Shown in pieces: positions 25,993 through 34,830 of a stretch of 64,000 nucleotides of DNA. The notes beneath the pieces were generated by a model that made no database searches, was not told the DNA's origin, and saw only the letters and a program-made list of their open reading frames with translations. Position 1 is the stretch's first letter; each line of letters starts with the position of its first letter. Where the stretch lies: assembly GCF_002161355.1 (NCBI RefSeq), contig NZ_NFHL01000003.1, forward strand, positions 248,001 through 312,000, in the 5' to 3' direction. The position numbers and the translations under genes were made by a program. The stretch is from Lachnoclostridium sp. An76 (lineage in GTDB: Bacteria; Bacillota; Clostridia; Lachnospirales; Lachnospiraceae).

Positions 25993-27324
25993 CTACCCGT
26001 TATTTCTTTCGAGGATATCCGTAACCTGCTCCCTGAAAGATGCTGCCGCTTCTTCCGGAGTTGTCTGTCCGTACTGGACACTGGTTCCCGCATTCTTAAA
26101 CGCTTCGTTCACTTCAGAAATCCCGCTCGGTTCCGGCGCCGGGCATTCCCCTGCTATTTCTGTCGCCTTGTCCGCATACTCAAACATTTCGATCTGAGTC
26201 TGTGTCAGCTTGCCTGAATTTACCATATAATCGCGGATCTCAGAAGAGATCGGAACGCCTTTATCTGCCATGATAATATCATTTGCTTCTTCTGAATTTT
26301 GCATCCAGTCGATAAACTTCGCGCATTCCTCTTTCACTTTTGATGTCTCGGAAACACTCCAGAACATAGCCGGCTTCATCCACATCGCGTTATTTTCTGT
26401 CGCTCCCGGCATAAAAGCAAGTTTCAGATTATCATTGCTGCTCATAACCTTTGTCGGATAAGTATTCCATTCGATCGTCGTAGCCGCCTCTCCTGTTACG
26501 ACCGGAAGAGATTCGATGCCAAGCGTCTCTATCTGGGACTGCTCGTCCGGATCCGGTGCTACATTGTTATCAGAGAGATCTTTCCACATCTGGAAATAAT
26601 CTGCCGTTATGGAATCATCATCAAATCCAAGTCCTGTTCCGTCTTCATTAAACAGCGTTTCTCCATGCTGTCTTACCCAGTAGTTAAAGTAGTTCATATC
26701 ACCAAACGCACCGATCGTAGCAGTTAATGCGCTCGGTTCGCCCGTCATCTCTGTAACCTTTGTATTCAGTTCAATATAGTCGTCCCATGTCCAGTCATCA
26801 GCCGGGGCTTCCAGCCCTGCCTGCTGCAGTACATCCGGATTATAGGTTACTGCCAGAGTATTTGTTCCGGTAACTATGCCGACTGTCTTTCCGTCGATCC
26901 TGCCGCTTTCAATCGTCGCGTCATCAACATGGGACATATCCAGGGTACCGTCGTCAATAAATTCCTGAAGGTCTGCCAGAGAATTATTTTTTGCATAAGT
27001 TGAAATATACTGATAATCCATCTGGACAAGATCCGGCATACTTCCGGATGATGCCTGGGTTGAAAGCTTCTCAAAATATCCTTCCCAGCCTGACGGAGTT
27101 GCCTCAAATTCAATATCTGGATTTTCTTCCATATAGGCGTCCATCAGTTTCTGTGTGTACTCATGTCTGGATTCTCCGCCCCACCATGCGATTTTAATCG
27201 TTGTTTTGCCATCTGAAGATTTATCTGCGTTATCTCCGTCCTGGCTGCTGCCGCATGCCGCCAGACCTGCTGTCATTATTCCTGCAAGAAGCAGCGCTGT
27301 TATTTGTTTCATCCTCTTCTTCAT
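25993..27324 (-). CDS. ABC sugar-transport solute-binding lipoprotein
   Basis: A 443-residue family 1 extracellular solute-binding protein. The lipoprotein signal is clear (LLLAGIMTAGLAAC, lipidated Cys24) and is followed by a Ser/Asp-rich linker and the fold IKIAWWGGESRH...MPDLVQMDY. It would deliver inositol or a related polyol to an ABC importer. GGAGG precedes the ATG. It is the last gene of the inositol operon, and no permease or ATPase genes follow: a hairpin and tRNA-Arg come next. The importer must be encoded elsewhere or has been lost. Confidence 0.88.
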   Translation of the reverse strand: MKKRMKQITALLLAGIMTAGLAACGSSQDGDNADKSSDGKTTIKIAWWGGESRHEYTQKLMDAYMEENPDIEFEATPSGWEGYFEKLSTQASSGSMPDLVQMDYQYISTYAKNNSLADLQEFIDDGTLDMSHVDDATIESGRIDGKTVGIVTGTNTLAVTYNPDVLQQAGLEAPADDWTWDDYIELNTKVTEMTGEPSALTATIGAFGDMNYFNYWVRQHGETLFNEDGTGLGFDDDSITADYFQMWKDLSDNNVAPDPDEQSQIETLGIESLPVVTGEAATTIEWNTYPTKVMSSNDNLKLAFMPGATENNAMWMKPAMFWSVSETSKVKEECAKFIDWMQNSEEANDIIMADKGVPISSEIRDYMVNSGKLTQTQIEMFEYADKATEIAGECPAPEPSGISEVNEAFKNAGTSVQYGQTTPEEAAASFREQVTDILERNNG

Positions 27325-27349
27325 AGTAACCCTCCTGTTCTTTTTTCTG

Positions 27350-28249
27350 TTATAATCCTGTTTTTTCTGAAATATATTTTCTCGCTCTGATGGCGTATTC
27401 GAGAGGATCTGCCTTGGCCGGATCCTGTTCCGCCTCTACCACCATATACCCTTCATATCCATTCTCTTCCAGCACCCGGAAAACAGGTTCAAAATCGATG
27501 CATCCATCTCCCGGTATCGTAAAGGTGCCCTGCCTCACTCCTTCCAGGAAACTCAGGTCCTCTTTCTTTACCTTTTCAACAACTTCCGGGCGGATATCTT
27601 TCAGGTGGACATGTTTAATTCTGTCAGCATATTTTTGTACCATTTTCAGCGGGTCTGCTCCGCAGTATTTAAAATGCCCTGTATCGAAAAGCAGGCTGAC
27701 ATATTTTTTATCTGTTTCTTCCATCATCCGTTCTACTTCATCTTCATCCTGGACAACAGTACCCATATGGTGGTGATATGTAAGGCAGATCCCATACTCA
27801 TCCGCTGCGATCTTCCCAAGCCTGTTCAGCCCTTTGCAGAAAATATCCCATTCGGCGTCATTCATAACATATTTATGTCCGAATATCGGTGTGTCCTGCA
27901 TCCCCTGTACACTATGGCTCTGTTCAGAAACTCCTATGATCCCGGAGCCCATTGTTTTCAGGAAAGCGAGCTGCGCCCGGAATTCTTTTTCCACTTCCTC
28001 AAAAGGCTTTGTGAGCAGAAAACTGGAAAACCACTGGTTGCAGATTTCTATCCCCCTGAGTTCCAGCGCCTTTTTCAGTATATCCGGATCCTTTGGATAT
28101 TTATTTCCCACCTCAGAGCCTGTAAATCCCGCAAGAGCCATTTCACTGACACACTGTTCAAATGTATTCTCTCCCCCCAGATCCGGAAGATCATCATTTG
28201 TCCATGCGATCGGTGCGATCCCCAATTTTACTTTTTCTTTATTAAACAT
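27350..28249 (-). CDS. iolE: Inosose dehydratase
   Basis: A 299-residue xylose-isomerase-like TIM barrel with the IolE start LGIAPIAWTNDDLPDLG and the metal-site segments TYHHHMGT, LLFDTGHF and HVHLKDIR. It dehydrates scyllo-inosose to 3D-(3,5/4)-trihydroxycyclohexane-1,2-dione, the substrate of IolD. I choose the ATG at 28247-28249, 8 nt after AGGGGG; the ribosome site overlaps the end of iolG, 13 nt upstream. Part of the iol operon. Confidence 0.93.
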   Translation of the reverse strand: MFNKEKVKLGIAPIAWTNDDLPDLGGENTFEQCVSEMALAGFTGSEVGNKYPKDPDILKKALELRGIEICNQWFSSFLLTKPFEEVEKEFRAQLAFLKTMGSGIIGVSEQSHSVQGMQDTPIFGHKYVMNDAEWDIFCKGLNRLGKIAADEYGICLTYHHHMGTVVQDEDEVERMMEETDKKYVSLLFDTGHFKYCGADPLKMVQKYADRIKHVHLKDIRPEVVEKVKKEDLSFLEGVRQGTFTIPGDGCIDFEPVFRVLEENGYEGYMVVEAEQDPAKADPLEYAIRARKYISEKTGL

Positions 28250-28262
28250 CTTTTTCACCCCC

Positions 28263-29276
28263 TTACTGCATGATCTCTGAAATCTTCACCGGCCTGTGCT
28301 CTTCGCTCGACTTTTTAGCTGCCAGCCCCATTAACACCGGCTTTAATCCGTCATATACTCCCAGGGGTGTCTCCTTATCATTAACGACCGCATCGATAAA
28401 CGCTTCGATTTCTTTTCCATATGCTTCGATGTATCTTTCCAGGAAAAAGTACATCGGTTTTTCACTGGTCACGCCGTCCCCATTACTTACGGTTACCGAG
28501 GACTGGCTGTCGTTGGAAATAGACGCCATCCCCTTAGAACCAAATACTTCTGCTCTCTGGTCGTATCCGTAGACCGCTTTCCTGCAGTTATCGATCACAG
28601 CGATCGCTCCGTTCTCCATTTTCAGAGTAATGACCGCCGTATCTACATCGCCCGCTTCCCCGATCGCCGGGTCAACCAGATTTGCGCTCTGTACATATAC
28701 CTCTTCTGCGTCGCATCCCGCAAGGAACCGTACCATATCAAAATCGTGGATCGTCATATCCAGGAACATCCCCCCTGAGACTTTGACGTAATCAATACTC
28801 GGCGGCTCCGGATCCCGGGATGTGATCTTAATGATTTCCGGCGTCCCTATTTTCCCTTCTTTTACTGTTTTCTGCAGTGATTCAAAATTATGGTCGAACC
28901 TTCTGTTAAACCCGACCTGATATTTCAGATTGGTATTTTCCAGTGCCTTGATAACTTCCTGTATCTTATCCATATCATGATCGATCGGTTTTTCACAGAA
29001 TACATGTTTTCCGCTCCTGATGGCTTCCAGTGAGATCTTTGAATGTGTGTCTGTCGGCGAACAGATCAGCACCGCGTCGATCTCAGGGTCTTCAATGATC
29101 TCCCTGTAATCCTTTGTCGTATGTCCTACCCCCATACTTTTCGCCCATGCTGCCGTATCCTCGTCTAAAAACGGATCCGCTACCGTTTTGATGACCGCTC
29201 CATGTACTCTTGTTGTAATACTGGTAATATGTACCCTTCCGATCCTGCCTGCTCCTATAATCCCTATTTTAATCAT
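28263..29276 (-). CDS. iolG: Inositol 2-dehydrogenase
   Basis: A 337-residue Gfo/Idh/MocA-family oxidoreductase with the Rossmann motif GIIGAGRIGRVH, CEKPIDHD (catalytic Lys) and DMTIHDFDM (catalytic Asp/His). It oxidises myo-inositol to scyllo-inosose with NAD, the entry step of the pathway. The ATG at 29274-29276 follows GAGGAG by 8 nt; the frame extends to 29303 but overlaps the dehydrogenase stop codon. Lies between the Fe-dehydrogenase and iolE genes. Confidence 0.92.
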   Translation of the reverse strand: MIKIGIIGAGRIGRVHITSITTRVHGAVIKTVADPFLDEDTAAWAKSMGVGHTTKDYREIIEDPEIDAVLICSPTDTHSKISLEAIRSGKHVFCEKPIDHDMDKIQEVIKALENTNLKYQVGFNRRFDHNFESLQKTVKEGKIGTPEIIKITSRDPEPPSIDYVKVSGGMFLDMTIHDFDMVRFLAGCDAEEVYVQSANLVDPAIGEAGDVDTAVITLKMENGAIAVIDNCRKAVYGYDQRAEVFGSKGMASISNDSQSSVTVSNGDGVTSEKPMYFFLERYIEAYGKEIEAFIDAVVNDKETPLGVYDGLKPVLMGLAAKKSSEEHRPVKISEIMQ

Positions 29277-29290
29277 AACGTGTTCTCCTC

Positions 29291-30448
29291 TTATGCTTCC
29301 CACAATTTTTTATAAATATTTTTTAAATCTTCTTCGCTCACGTCACGCGCCGTATTCTGCGGGCTTCCGCTTTCCATCGCGTCATGCGCCATCTTATCGA
29401 TCGCTTTGAAAAACTCCTCCCTGCCGATCCCTACGTCCGCAGGAGCCGGTGTTTTCAGTTCTTTTGTCAGTCTTTCTACCGCGCTGAGGAATTTTTCCGC
29501 CGCCTCTTTCTCTCCGTCTTTTTCATCCGCTGCTCCAATGGCTCTTCCCAGGTCCGCAAACCGGCTGTATGCTCCCGGCAGCGCGAAAGCCAGGCATTCC
29601 TTCATCAGCATTGCGTTTGACAGTCCATGCGCGACATGGAACAGTGCGCCGATCGGCCGGCTCATCCCATGTATGATAGTCACAGACGCATTATTAAAGG
29701 CGATTCCTGCTTCCAGCGCCGCGATCGACATCTGCACTCTTGCCTCCTCGTTTTTTCCGTCACGGAATGCTTCCGGAAGGAACTGAAAGATCCTCTTTAC
29801 CGCAGACAGTGCAAAAGTGTCCGACAGAGTCTGGGCTTTTCTTGAAGTATACGCCTCTGCCGCATGGCACAGGGCGTCCAGCCCTGTCGCCGCTGTGATA
29901 GCCGGCGGAGCGGTCATCGTAAACTGAGGATCGATGATCGCGAGATCCGGCATGAGCACTCTGCCTTTCAGCAGCATTTTTATATCCTTTTTTGTGTCTG
30001 TGATGATCGTAAACTGTGTTGCCTCGGACCCGGTTCCCGCAGTGGTTGGGATCGCTGCCATAGGCGGCATCTTCACATCGATCTCTTTTCCCATATAATC
30101 TGAAATATTCCCGCCGTTTTCAACCAGGGATCCGATCGCCTTCATCGAGTCGATCGGGCTTCCGCCGCCCAGGGCAATAATGAAATCACAATTTTCTTCC
30201 CTGTACTGCTTTAACCCTTTCTCGATCATAATATCTGTCGGCTCTCCGGTGATTTCAGAACAGATACTGTATGCGATGCCCTCTTCCGCTAAAATCTGTT
30301 CTGCCTTTGCACAGTTCCCCAGTTCGACCATCACTTTATCTGTGACGATCAAAGCTTTCTTTCCCATCTTTTTCAGGATCGTTTTTGCAGTTTCAAGCGC
30401 CCCGGTCCCGGAAATGATCCGTCCCGGTACAATAAATTCTCTTGCCAT
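29291..30448 (-). CDS. Iron-containing alcohol dehydrogenase of the inositol operon
   Basis: A 385-residue group III alcohol dehydrogenase with the NAD motif ALGGGSPIDSMKAI, the segment AIPTTAGTGSEATQF and metal ligands around GLDALCHAAEAY and HGLSNAMLM. In its iol context the likely job is to reduce an aldehyde from the lower pathway, such as malonate semialdehyde to 3-hydroxypropionate, and to recycle NADH. This is inference: the lower-pathway genes iolJ and iolA are not in the window. Gaps to iolB and iolG are 26 and 14 nt, consistent with one transcript. Confidence 0.88.
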   Translation of the reverse strand: MAREFIVPGRIISGTGALETAKTILKKMGKKALIVTDKVMVELGNCAKAEQILAEEGIAYSICSEITGEPTDIMIEKGLKQYREENCDFIIALGGGSPIDSMKAIGSLVENGGNISDYMGKEIDVKMPPMAAIPTTAGTGSEATQFTIITDTKKDIKMLLKGRVLMPDLAIIDPQFTMTAPPAITAATGLDALCHAAEAYTSRKAQTLSDTFALSAVKRIFQFLPEAFRDGKNEEARVQMSIAALEAGIAFNNASVTIIHGMSRPIGALFHVAHGLSNAMLMKECLAFALPGAYSRFADLGRAIGAADEKDGEKEAAEKFLSAVERLTKELKTPAPADVGIGREEFFKAIDKMAHDAMESGSPQNTARDVSEEDLKNIYKKLWEA

Positions 30449-30474
30449 TTCTTCTCTCTTTCTTTTTTAAGCTT

Positions 30475-31260
30475 TTACCATTTTGCATCATGAAGCCATG
30501 TATATCTCTCATCTTCGCACCGGTCTGTCTGCAGCCATGGATTCCCATCAAGATGCCGTATCATCCAGCACGTATACATCTGGAATCCCGGAGCAGCCGC
30601 CTGTGGGTGGAGACATCCTCCCGGGATCGCGGAAAAACTCCCGTCCGTACTTTTAAATACCTCGTCTCCCACAAAGCTTGCCCCAAATCCTTCCGGACGG
30701 TCGAACTTGAAATAATAGGTTTCCGGCTGGGGATGGCGGTGCGGCAGATATCCCGACCAGTTGCCCCGGTCATTGAGCACTTCTCCAAGTACCATATTTG
30801 AATCAGGCGCTATATCATGGTCGAATATTGTATTCACCCGCCTGTTTGCCGTATTCCCAAACTTTCCCGCGCAGGAATAGGCCCACGGGGCATCCTCCGG
30901 CGTGTACAGTTTTCCCGGAAAATTCCTGTCATTCTTTGTACACTGTACCAGTATTTCCACATCTGTGAGGGCAGTTACATCGATCTTCTGTCCCGTACAT
31001 GTATGCACGCACCACGGTCCTTCTGTAAATACGTTTTTCCTGCTGACCGTCTTTTCCTGCCCTTCCCACTGAAAAGTCACAGTTCCTTCCAGGAGGAGCA
31101 CAGCCGTTTCTTCCCCTGTACGCAGAAACTCCCTCTTCTCTTCCGGCTTCATACGGTATACGCGTATATCCATCATCATCTCACTGTAATCATTCTCATA
31201 GGTCGTAAGGATTTTTTCCCCGTCTGCATCAAACTCCGGCCAGCCAAATACCTTTCCCAT
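30475..31260 (-). CDS. iolB: 5-deoxy-glucuronate isomerase
   Basis: A 261-residue bicupin with metal-binding YLPHRHPQPETYY and IPGGCLHPQAAAPG motifs. It converts 5-deoxy-D-glucuronate, the product of IolD, to 2-deoxy-5-keto-D-gluconate, the substrate of the kinase IolC. Length and order fit the family. It lies 30 nt after iolD. Confidence 0.93.
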   Translation of the reverse strand: MGKVFGWPEFDADGEKILTTYENDYSEMMMDIRVYRMKPEEKREFLRTGEETAVLLLEGTVTFQWEGQEKTVSRKNVFTEGPWCVHTCTGQKIDVTALTDVEILVQCTKNDRNFPGKLYTPEDAPWAYSCAGKFGNTANRRVNTIFDHDIAPDSNMVLGEVLNDRGNWSGYLPHRHPQPETYYFKFDRPEGFGASFVGDEVFKSTDGSFSAIPGGCLHPQAAAPGFQMYTCWMIRHLDGNPWLQTDRCEDERYTWLHDAKW

Positions 31261-31290
31261 CTTTCCTTCCTCCTGTCATGCACATCCAGA

Positions 31291-33222
31291 TCAATAATCC
31301 CTTGCTTCACTGCGCTCTTTCATCACCTCTTCACTGGCTTTGCGGACGCTTTCTTTCTCAGAAACATCTGCAATGCCCACATCCCACCAGGATCCATACC
31401 CGTCTGTCATAGTCTTTGGTATAACTTTCAGGTCAAACAGGCAGGCTGTTCTCTGTGTTTTGGCATCTTCAAGGGCGTCTGTCAGTTCCTGGACCGTGCG
31501 GCATGTATATGTCTTTAATCCATACCCTTCTCCGATCTTTGCATAATCTACGGGGATCAAGTCTCCCGTCGGTTTCCTGCCGTCCGTATAGCGGAACTCG
31601 GTAGCAATACTCCCGATCCCGTGGTTCATTTCCAGATTATTGATGCATCCGAATCCACAATTATCAAAGATCAGGATATTTACTTTCTTTTTTTCCTGCA
31701 TAATGGTCATGATCTCACTGTGGAGCATCTGGAAACTGGAATCTCCCACCACGCAGTATACTTCATTATCCGGTTCTGCCATTTTTACTCCCAGTGTTGC
31801 AGCCACTTCATATCCCATACAGGAATAGCCGTATTCCGCGTGGTATCCGCCTCTTTTATCTGTCTTCCACATCCGCTGCATACAGCTGGGGAGAGAACCG
31901 CCCGCTGTAATGATCGTGGCGTTTTTGTCGATCGTCCTGTTGATTGCCGCCAGGGCAGCCGTCTGCGTGATTTTTCCGTCTGTCAGCCTGACAAATTCCG
32001 GTATCGTCCGCATATCTCTCGCTTTGATGAGAGGCTCGAAATCCTCTCCCGTATATTCAATCGACCCGAGCCGTTCCAGCTCTTTATCCCATGCGGCTTT
32101 CGCGCGCTCGATCTCGTCTGTGTAGGCGGACCTGTAATTTCTTTTCCGCAGCTTTTCCGCCAATGCCTCTATCGTCACCCTGGCATCTCCGACCGCTTTC
32201 ACCGCATCCAGTTTATATGCGTGGTAGCGGCTGTTATTTATTGTCACGAAACGGACATTTTCATTTTTAAACAGGCTCTTGGATCCTGTCGTAAAGTCAG
32301 ACATCCTGGATCCCACAGCAATTACTACATCTGCGTCTTTTGCAAGAATATTAGATGCGGATGTACCTGTCACCCCGATACCTCCCAGGCAGTACGGATG
32401 GCTGGACCTGCATGCGCTCTTCCCTCCCTGTGTCTCGCCAAATGGGATCTTAAACTCTTCGCAGAATTTTTCCACTGCCTCGCCTGCTTCAGAGTATCTT
32501 ACTCCGCCGCCTACAATCAGGAGTGGTTTTTCTGCCCCTGCGATCACTTCCGCAACATCTTCGAGTTCCTCCTCCACAGCGGCTGGTCTTGTGATCCTGT
32601 GGACCCTCTTACGGAAAAAATATTCCGGGAAATCATATGATTCCCCTTCCGTATCCTGACACAGGGAAATACAGCACGCTCCCGTCTCCGCGGGATCTGT
32701 CAGGACACGCATCGCATTGATAAGCGCTGTCATGACCATTTCCGGTCTGGTCACTCTGTCCCAGTATTTGCACACCGGCTTAAACGCATCGTTTGTAGTC
32801 GTAGCCAGGCTGCTGCTCTGTTCCAGCTGCTGTAAGACCGGATCCGGCCGCCGGGAAGCGAATGTGTCTGCCGGAAAAACAAGCAGAGGAATATTATTTA
32901 CCGTAGCTGTCGCACACGCTGTAACCATGTTTGCCGCGCCCGGTCCGATAGAGGAAGCGCATGGGATGATCTTCTTCCTGTTCATTTGTTTTGCAAAAGC
33001 TGTTGCCACATGGCACATCCCCTGTTCATTTCTTCCCTGAAAAACTTTTAACTGTCCCGGATCGCTGTCTAATGCTTCCCCCAGGCCTACTGCGATCCCA
33101 TGTCCGAAGATCGTAAAAAATCCTTCTACAAATTTTGTTTCTTTCCCGTCCATGGAAACATACTGATTATCTAAAAATTTCACAATCGCCTGGGCTGTTG
33201 TCAATCGAAGTGTTTTTGTCAT
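31291..33222 (-). CDS. iolD: 3D-(3,5/4)-trihydroxycyclohexane-1,2-dione hydrolase
   Basis: A 643-residue thiamine-diphosphate enzyme that opens the inositol-derived ring to 5-deoxy-glucuronate. The Pyr domain Glu lies in the N-terminal third, and the ThDP/Mg motif begins GDSS and ends in DNCGFGCINN (near residues 490-520). It shows the usual three-domain length for IolD. The gene follows the interrupted iolC by 20 nt. Its expression depends on read-through from iolC, so the insertion there should be polar unless a new promoter exists. Confidence 0.94.
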   Translation of the reverse strand: MTKTLRLTTAQAIVKFLDNQYVSMDGKETKFVEGFFTIFGHGIAVGLGEALDSDPGQLKVFQGRNEQGMCHVATAFAKQMNRKKIIPCASSIGPGAANMVTACATATVNNIPLLVFPADTFASRRPDPVLQQLEQSSSLATTTNDAFKPVCKYWDRVTRPEMVMTALINAMRVLTDPAETGACCISLCQDTEGESYDFPEYFFRKRVHRITRPAAVEEELEDVAEVIAGAEKPLLIVGGGVRYSEAGEAVEKFCEEFKIPFGETQGGKSACRSSHPYCLGGIGVTGTSASNILAKDADVVIAVGSRMSDFTTGSKSLFKNENVRFVTINNSRYHAYKLDAVKAVGDARVTIEALAEKLRKRNYRSAYTDEIERAKAAWDKELERLGSIEYTGEDFEPLIKARDMRTIPEFVRLTDGKITQTAALAAINRTIDKNATIITAGGSLPSCMQRMWKTDKRGGYHAEYGYSCMGYEVAATLGVKMAEPDNEVYCVVGDSSFQMLHSEIMTIMQEKKKVNILIFDNCGFGCINNLEMNHGIGSIATEFRYTDGRKPTGDLIPVDYAKIGEGYGLKTYTCRTVQELTDALEDAKTQRTACLFDLKVIPKTMTDGYGSWWDVGIADVSEKESVRKASEEVMKERSEARDY

Positions 33223-33242
33223 TTTTCCTTCTCCCTTTCCGT

Positions 33243-34021
33243 TTACGCTCTTGCCACCATTTCACCGTATTTTTCTTTTTCTTCCCTGATAAATGCTTCC
33301 ACCTCTTCCGGTCCGGGAAGTGAATCCGAACAGTTATTGCTCCTCACCATCATGGAAGCTTCCGCAGAGCCGAATTCCAGGCAGTCAATTATCTCCCATC
33401 CTCTGTAAAGCCCATACAGGAAACCGGAACCGTATCCGTCTCCTCCTCCGAAACCTTTCCTCGCCTCTACCGGGAAAGGCTTGATACTGAATTTCTGTCC
33501 ATCGCATGTATATGCGGCAGATCCGGACATTCCATGTTTGATGACCAGGATCTTTGCATTATGCGACTGCCAGTATGCAGCACTCTGCTCATCATCCATT
33601 CCCGGGCAGATCAGCCTTTCTGTCAGGTCAAATTCTTCTCTGGAACCCATGATAATATCCGCTTCTTTTGCAACAGCTGAGTAATAAATGGAAATTTCAT
33701 CTTTATTTTTCCAATTATAAGCCCTGTAATCTATATCAAAAATGATCCTCGTATTATTTTTCTTTGCCAGCATCACCGCTTTCATAGCTGCTTCCCTTGA
33801 CGGGCTTTCTGCCAGTGAAGTCCCCGAGATCAAAATCGCTTTCGTATTTTTGATATACTCTTCATCTATATCATCCACACTGAGCTGAAGGTCTGCGATG
33901 CAATTGCGGTACATCAGTATACTGCTTTCCTCAGGTGAAAGCATTTCTGTAAAAGTAAGCCCGAGTTTTTCTCCGCCTGTACATTTTGTGATATGGCTGG
34001 TATCAATTCCCTCTTCATTAA
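33243..34021 (-). pseudogene. iolC: iolC 3' part (5-dehydro-2-deoxygluconokinase), split by insertion
   Basis: The C-terminal three quarters of a PfkB-family kinase that phosphorylates 2-deoxy-5-keto-gluconate: INEEGIDTSHI onward, through the catalytic GFGGGDGYGSGF motif. Joining codons 37292-37031 to 34015-33243, i.e. counting the duplicated CATTAA once, restores 1035 bp, 344 residues and the family junction FVTDYFNEEGIDTSHI. In the present sequence the insertion end supplies an in-frame ATG at 34032-34034 with AAAGG upstream, so an N-truncated 263-residue protein could be made. It would lack the N-terminal sugar-binding part. Confidence 0.93.
34016..34021. repeat. Target-site duplication, left copy
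   Basis: CATTAA abuts the insertion end TGTTATCCCG and recurs at 37031-37036. Confidence 0.85.
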
Positions 34022-34079
34022 TGTTATCCCGCATTTTATCTACCTTTAAATCATGTTATATTCAGCTGAATTAAAAAGA

Positions 34080-34134
34080 GGCATAGCATAAATTATTCTG
34101 ATAGATTTTCCATCAGATTGCTTTATGCTATGCC
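34080..34134 (-). terminator. Strong hairpin at the left end of the insertion
   Basis: GGCATAGCATAAA pairs perfectly with TTTATGCTATGCC (13 bp), with an inner TCTGAT/ATCAGA stem. On the minus strand it is followed by TCTTTTTAATT. It would stop minus-strand iol transcripts crossing the element and so make the insertion polar. Confidence 0.75.
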
Positions 34135-34244
34135 GTTTGTGTTATCATAATGGTCGTTGCATTAAAATAGCAGGCCTGCACCCTGGAAAGTCTGGCCTGC
34201 TACTGCTCATACGCACAGTATTGCCTGTGCACATTCACAAGACT

Positions 34245-34766
34245 ATGATAACCATTTTTGTCAGGGATTGCAATCAGATTTCTCAATCCTTTTATGATTC
34301 TGTTATTTATAACCTTCCATTCCATCAGCTGGCCTGTTCCTGCGGCCACGCTGCCTGCCTCTCCATACACGGCTACTACAGGCGGACTGTGAAACTCCCT
34401 TCCGGACCTCTCCGGCTCAGAGTCTGCCGGGTAAAGTGTTCGGAATGCGGGGCTACCCATGCGATCCTCCTGTCTTCCATAGTCCCCTACTCCCAGATCC
34501 CTCTTTCTGACCAGCAAAGGATCTGTAACGACTACGAAGAGGGAAGGTGCGTCAGTTCGACCTGTGCAGACAATCCATCCATTGATGAGAATAACGTCAA
34601 GTCAGTCCTCCGAAACTACACACGCTGCTGGAGGGAAAAGCTCTGTTCCCTCAGGATACCTCTCTCCCCAATAAATGCGCTGATCCGTTCCTGTTTTTCG
34701 GATTATTCTTCCCAGTTCATGCAGATACACCGGCGGGTCAACAAACTTTTTCCCTATCCCACATAA
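34245..34766 (+). CDS. DUF6431-like zinc-ribbon protein of the insertion element
   Basis: A Cys/His-rich protein (CSCGHAACLSIHGYYRRT, then VCRVKCSECGATHAILLSSIVPYSQI), which I recognise as DUF6431-like. It has two CxC/CxxC metal-binding pairs and a helical C-terminal half (SDQQRICNDYEEGR). I prefer the ATG at 34245 (MITIFVRDCN, 173 residues); the frame opens at 34125, but neither start has a clear ribosome site. Such proteins accompany DDE transposases in Clostridia and may help bind the element ends; this is inferred from context. It precedes the transposase by 64 nt. Confidence 0.7.
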   Translation: MITIFVRDCNQISQSFYDSVIYNLPFHQLACSCGHAACLSIHGYYRRTVKLPSGPLRLRVCRVKCSECGATHAILLSSIVPYSQIPLSDQQRICNDYEEGRCVSSTCADNPSIDENNVKSVLRNYTRCWREKLCSLRIPLSPINALIRSCFSDYSSQFMQIHRRVNKLFPYPT

Positions 34767-34830
34767 CCTTACCTGACAGGCTTCCTGTTGCCTCTTACAA
34801 TAAAGAAAAAACAACAAGGAGGCCTGACCT

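Noticed and set aside
33243..34034. Treating the 3' iolC frame (MRDNINEEG start) as a complete gene
   Set aside because: Its first four residues come from the insertion end; the true codons continue in 37031-37292.
34016..34061. Insertion boundary at TGTTATATTCAGC (34054) with a TTTAA duplication
   Set aside because: Joining there leaves iolC out of frame. The boundary at 34022 with CATTAA restores exactly 344 codons, so the inner copy is at most an internal binding site.
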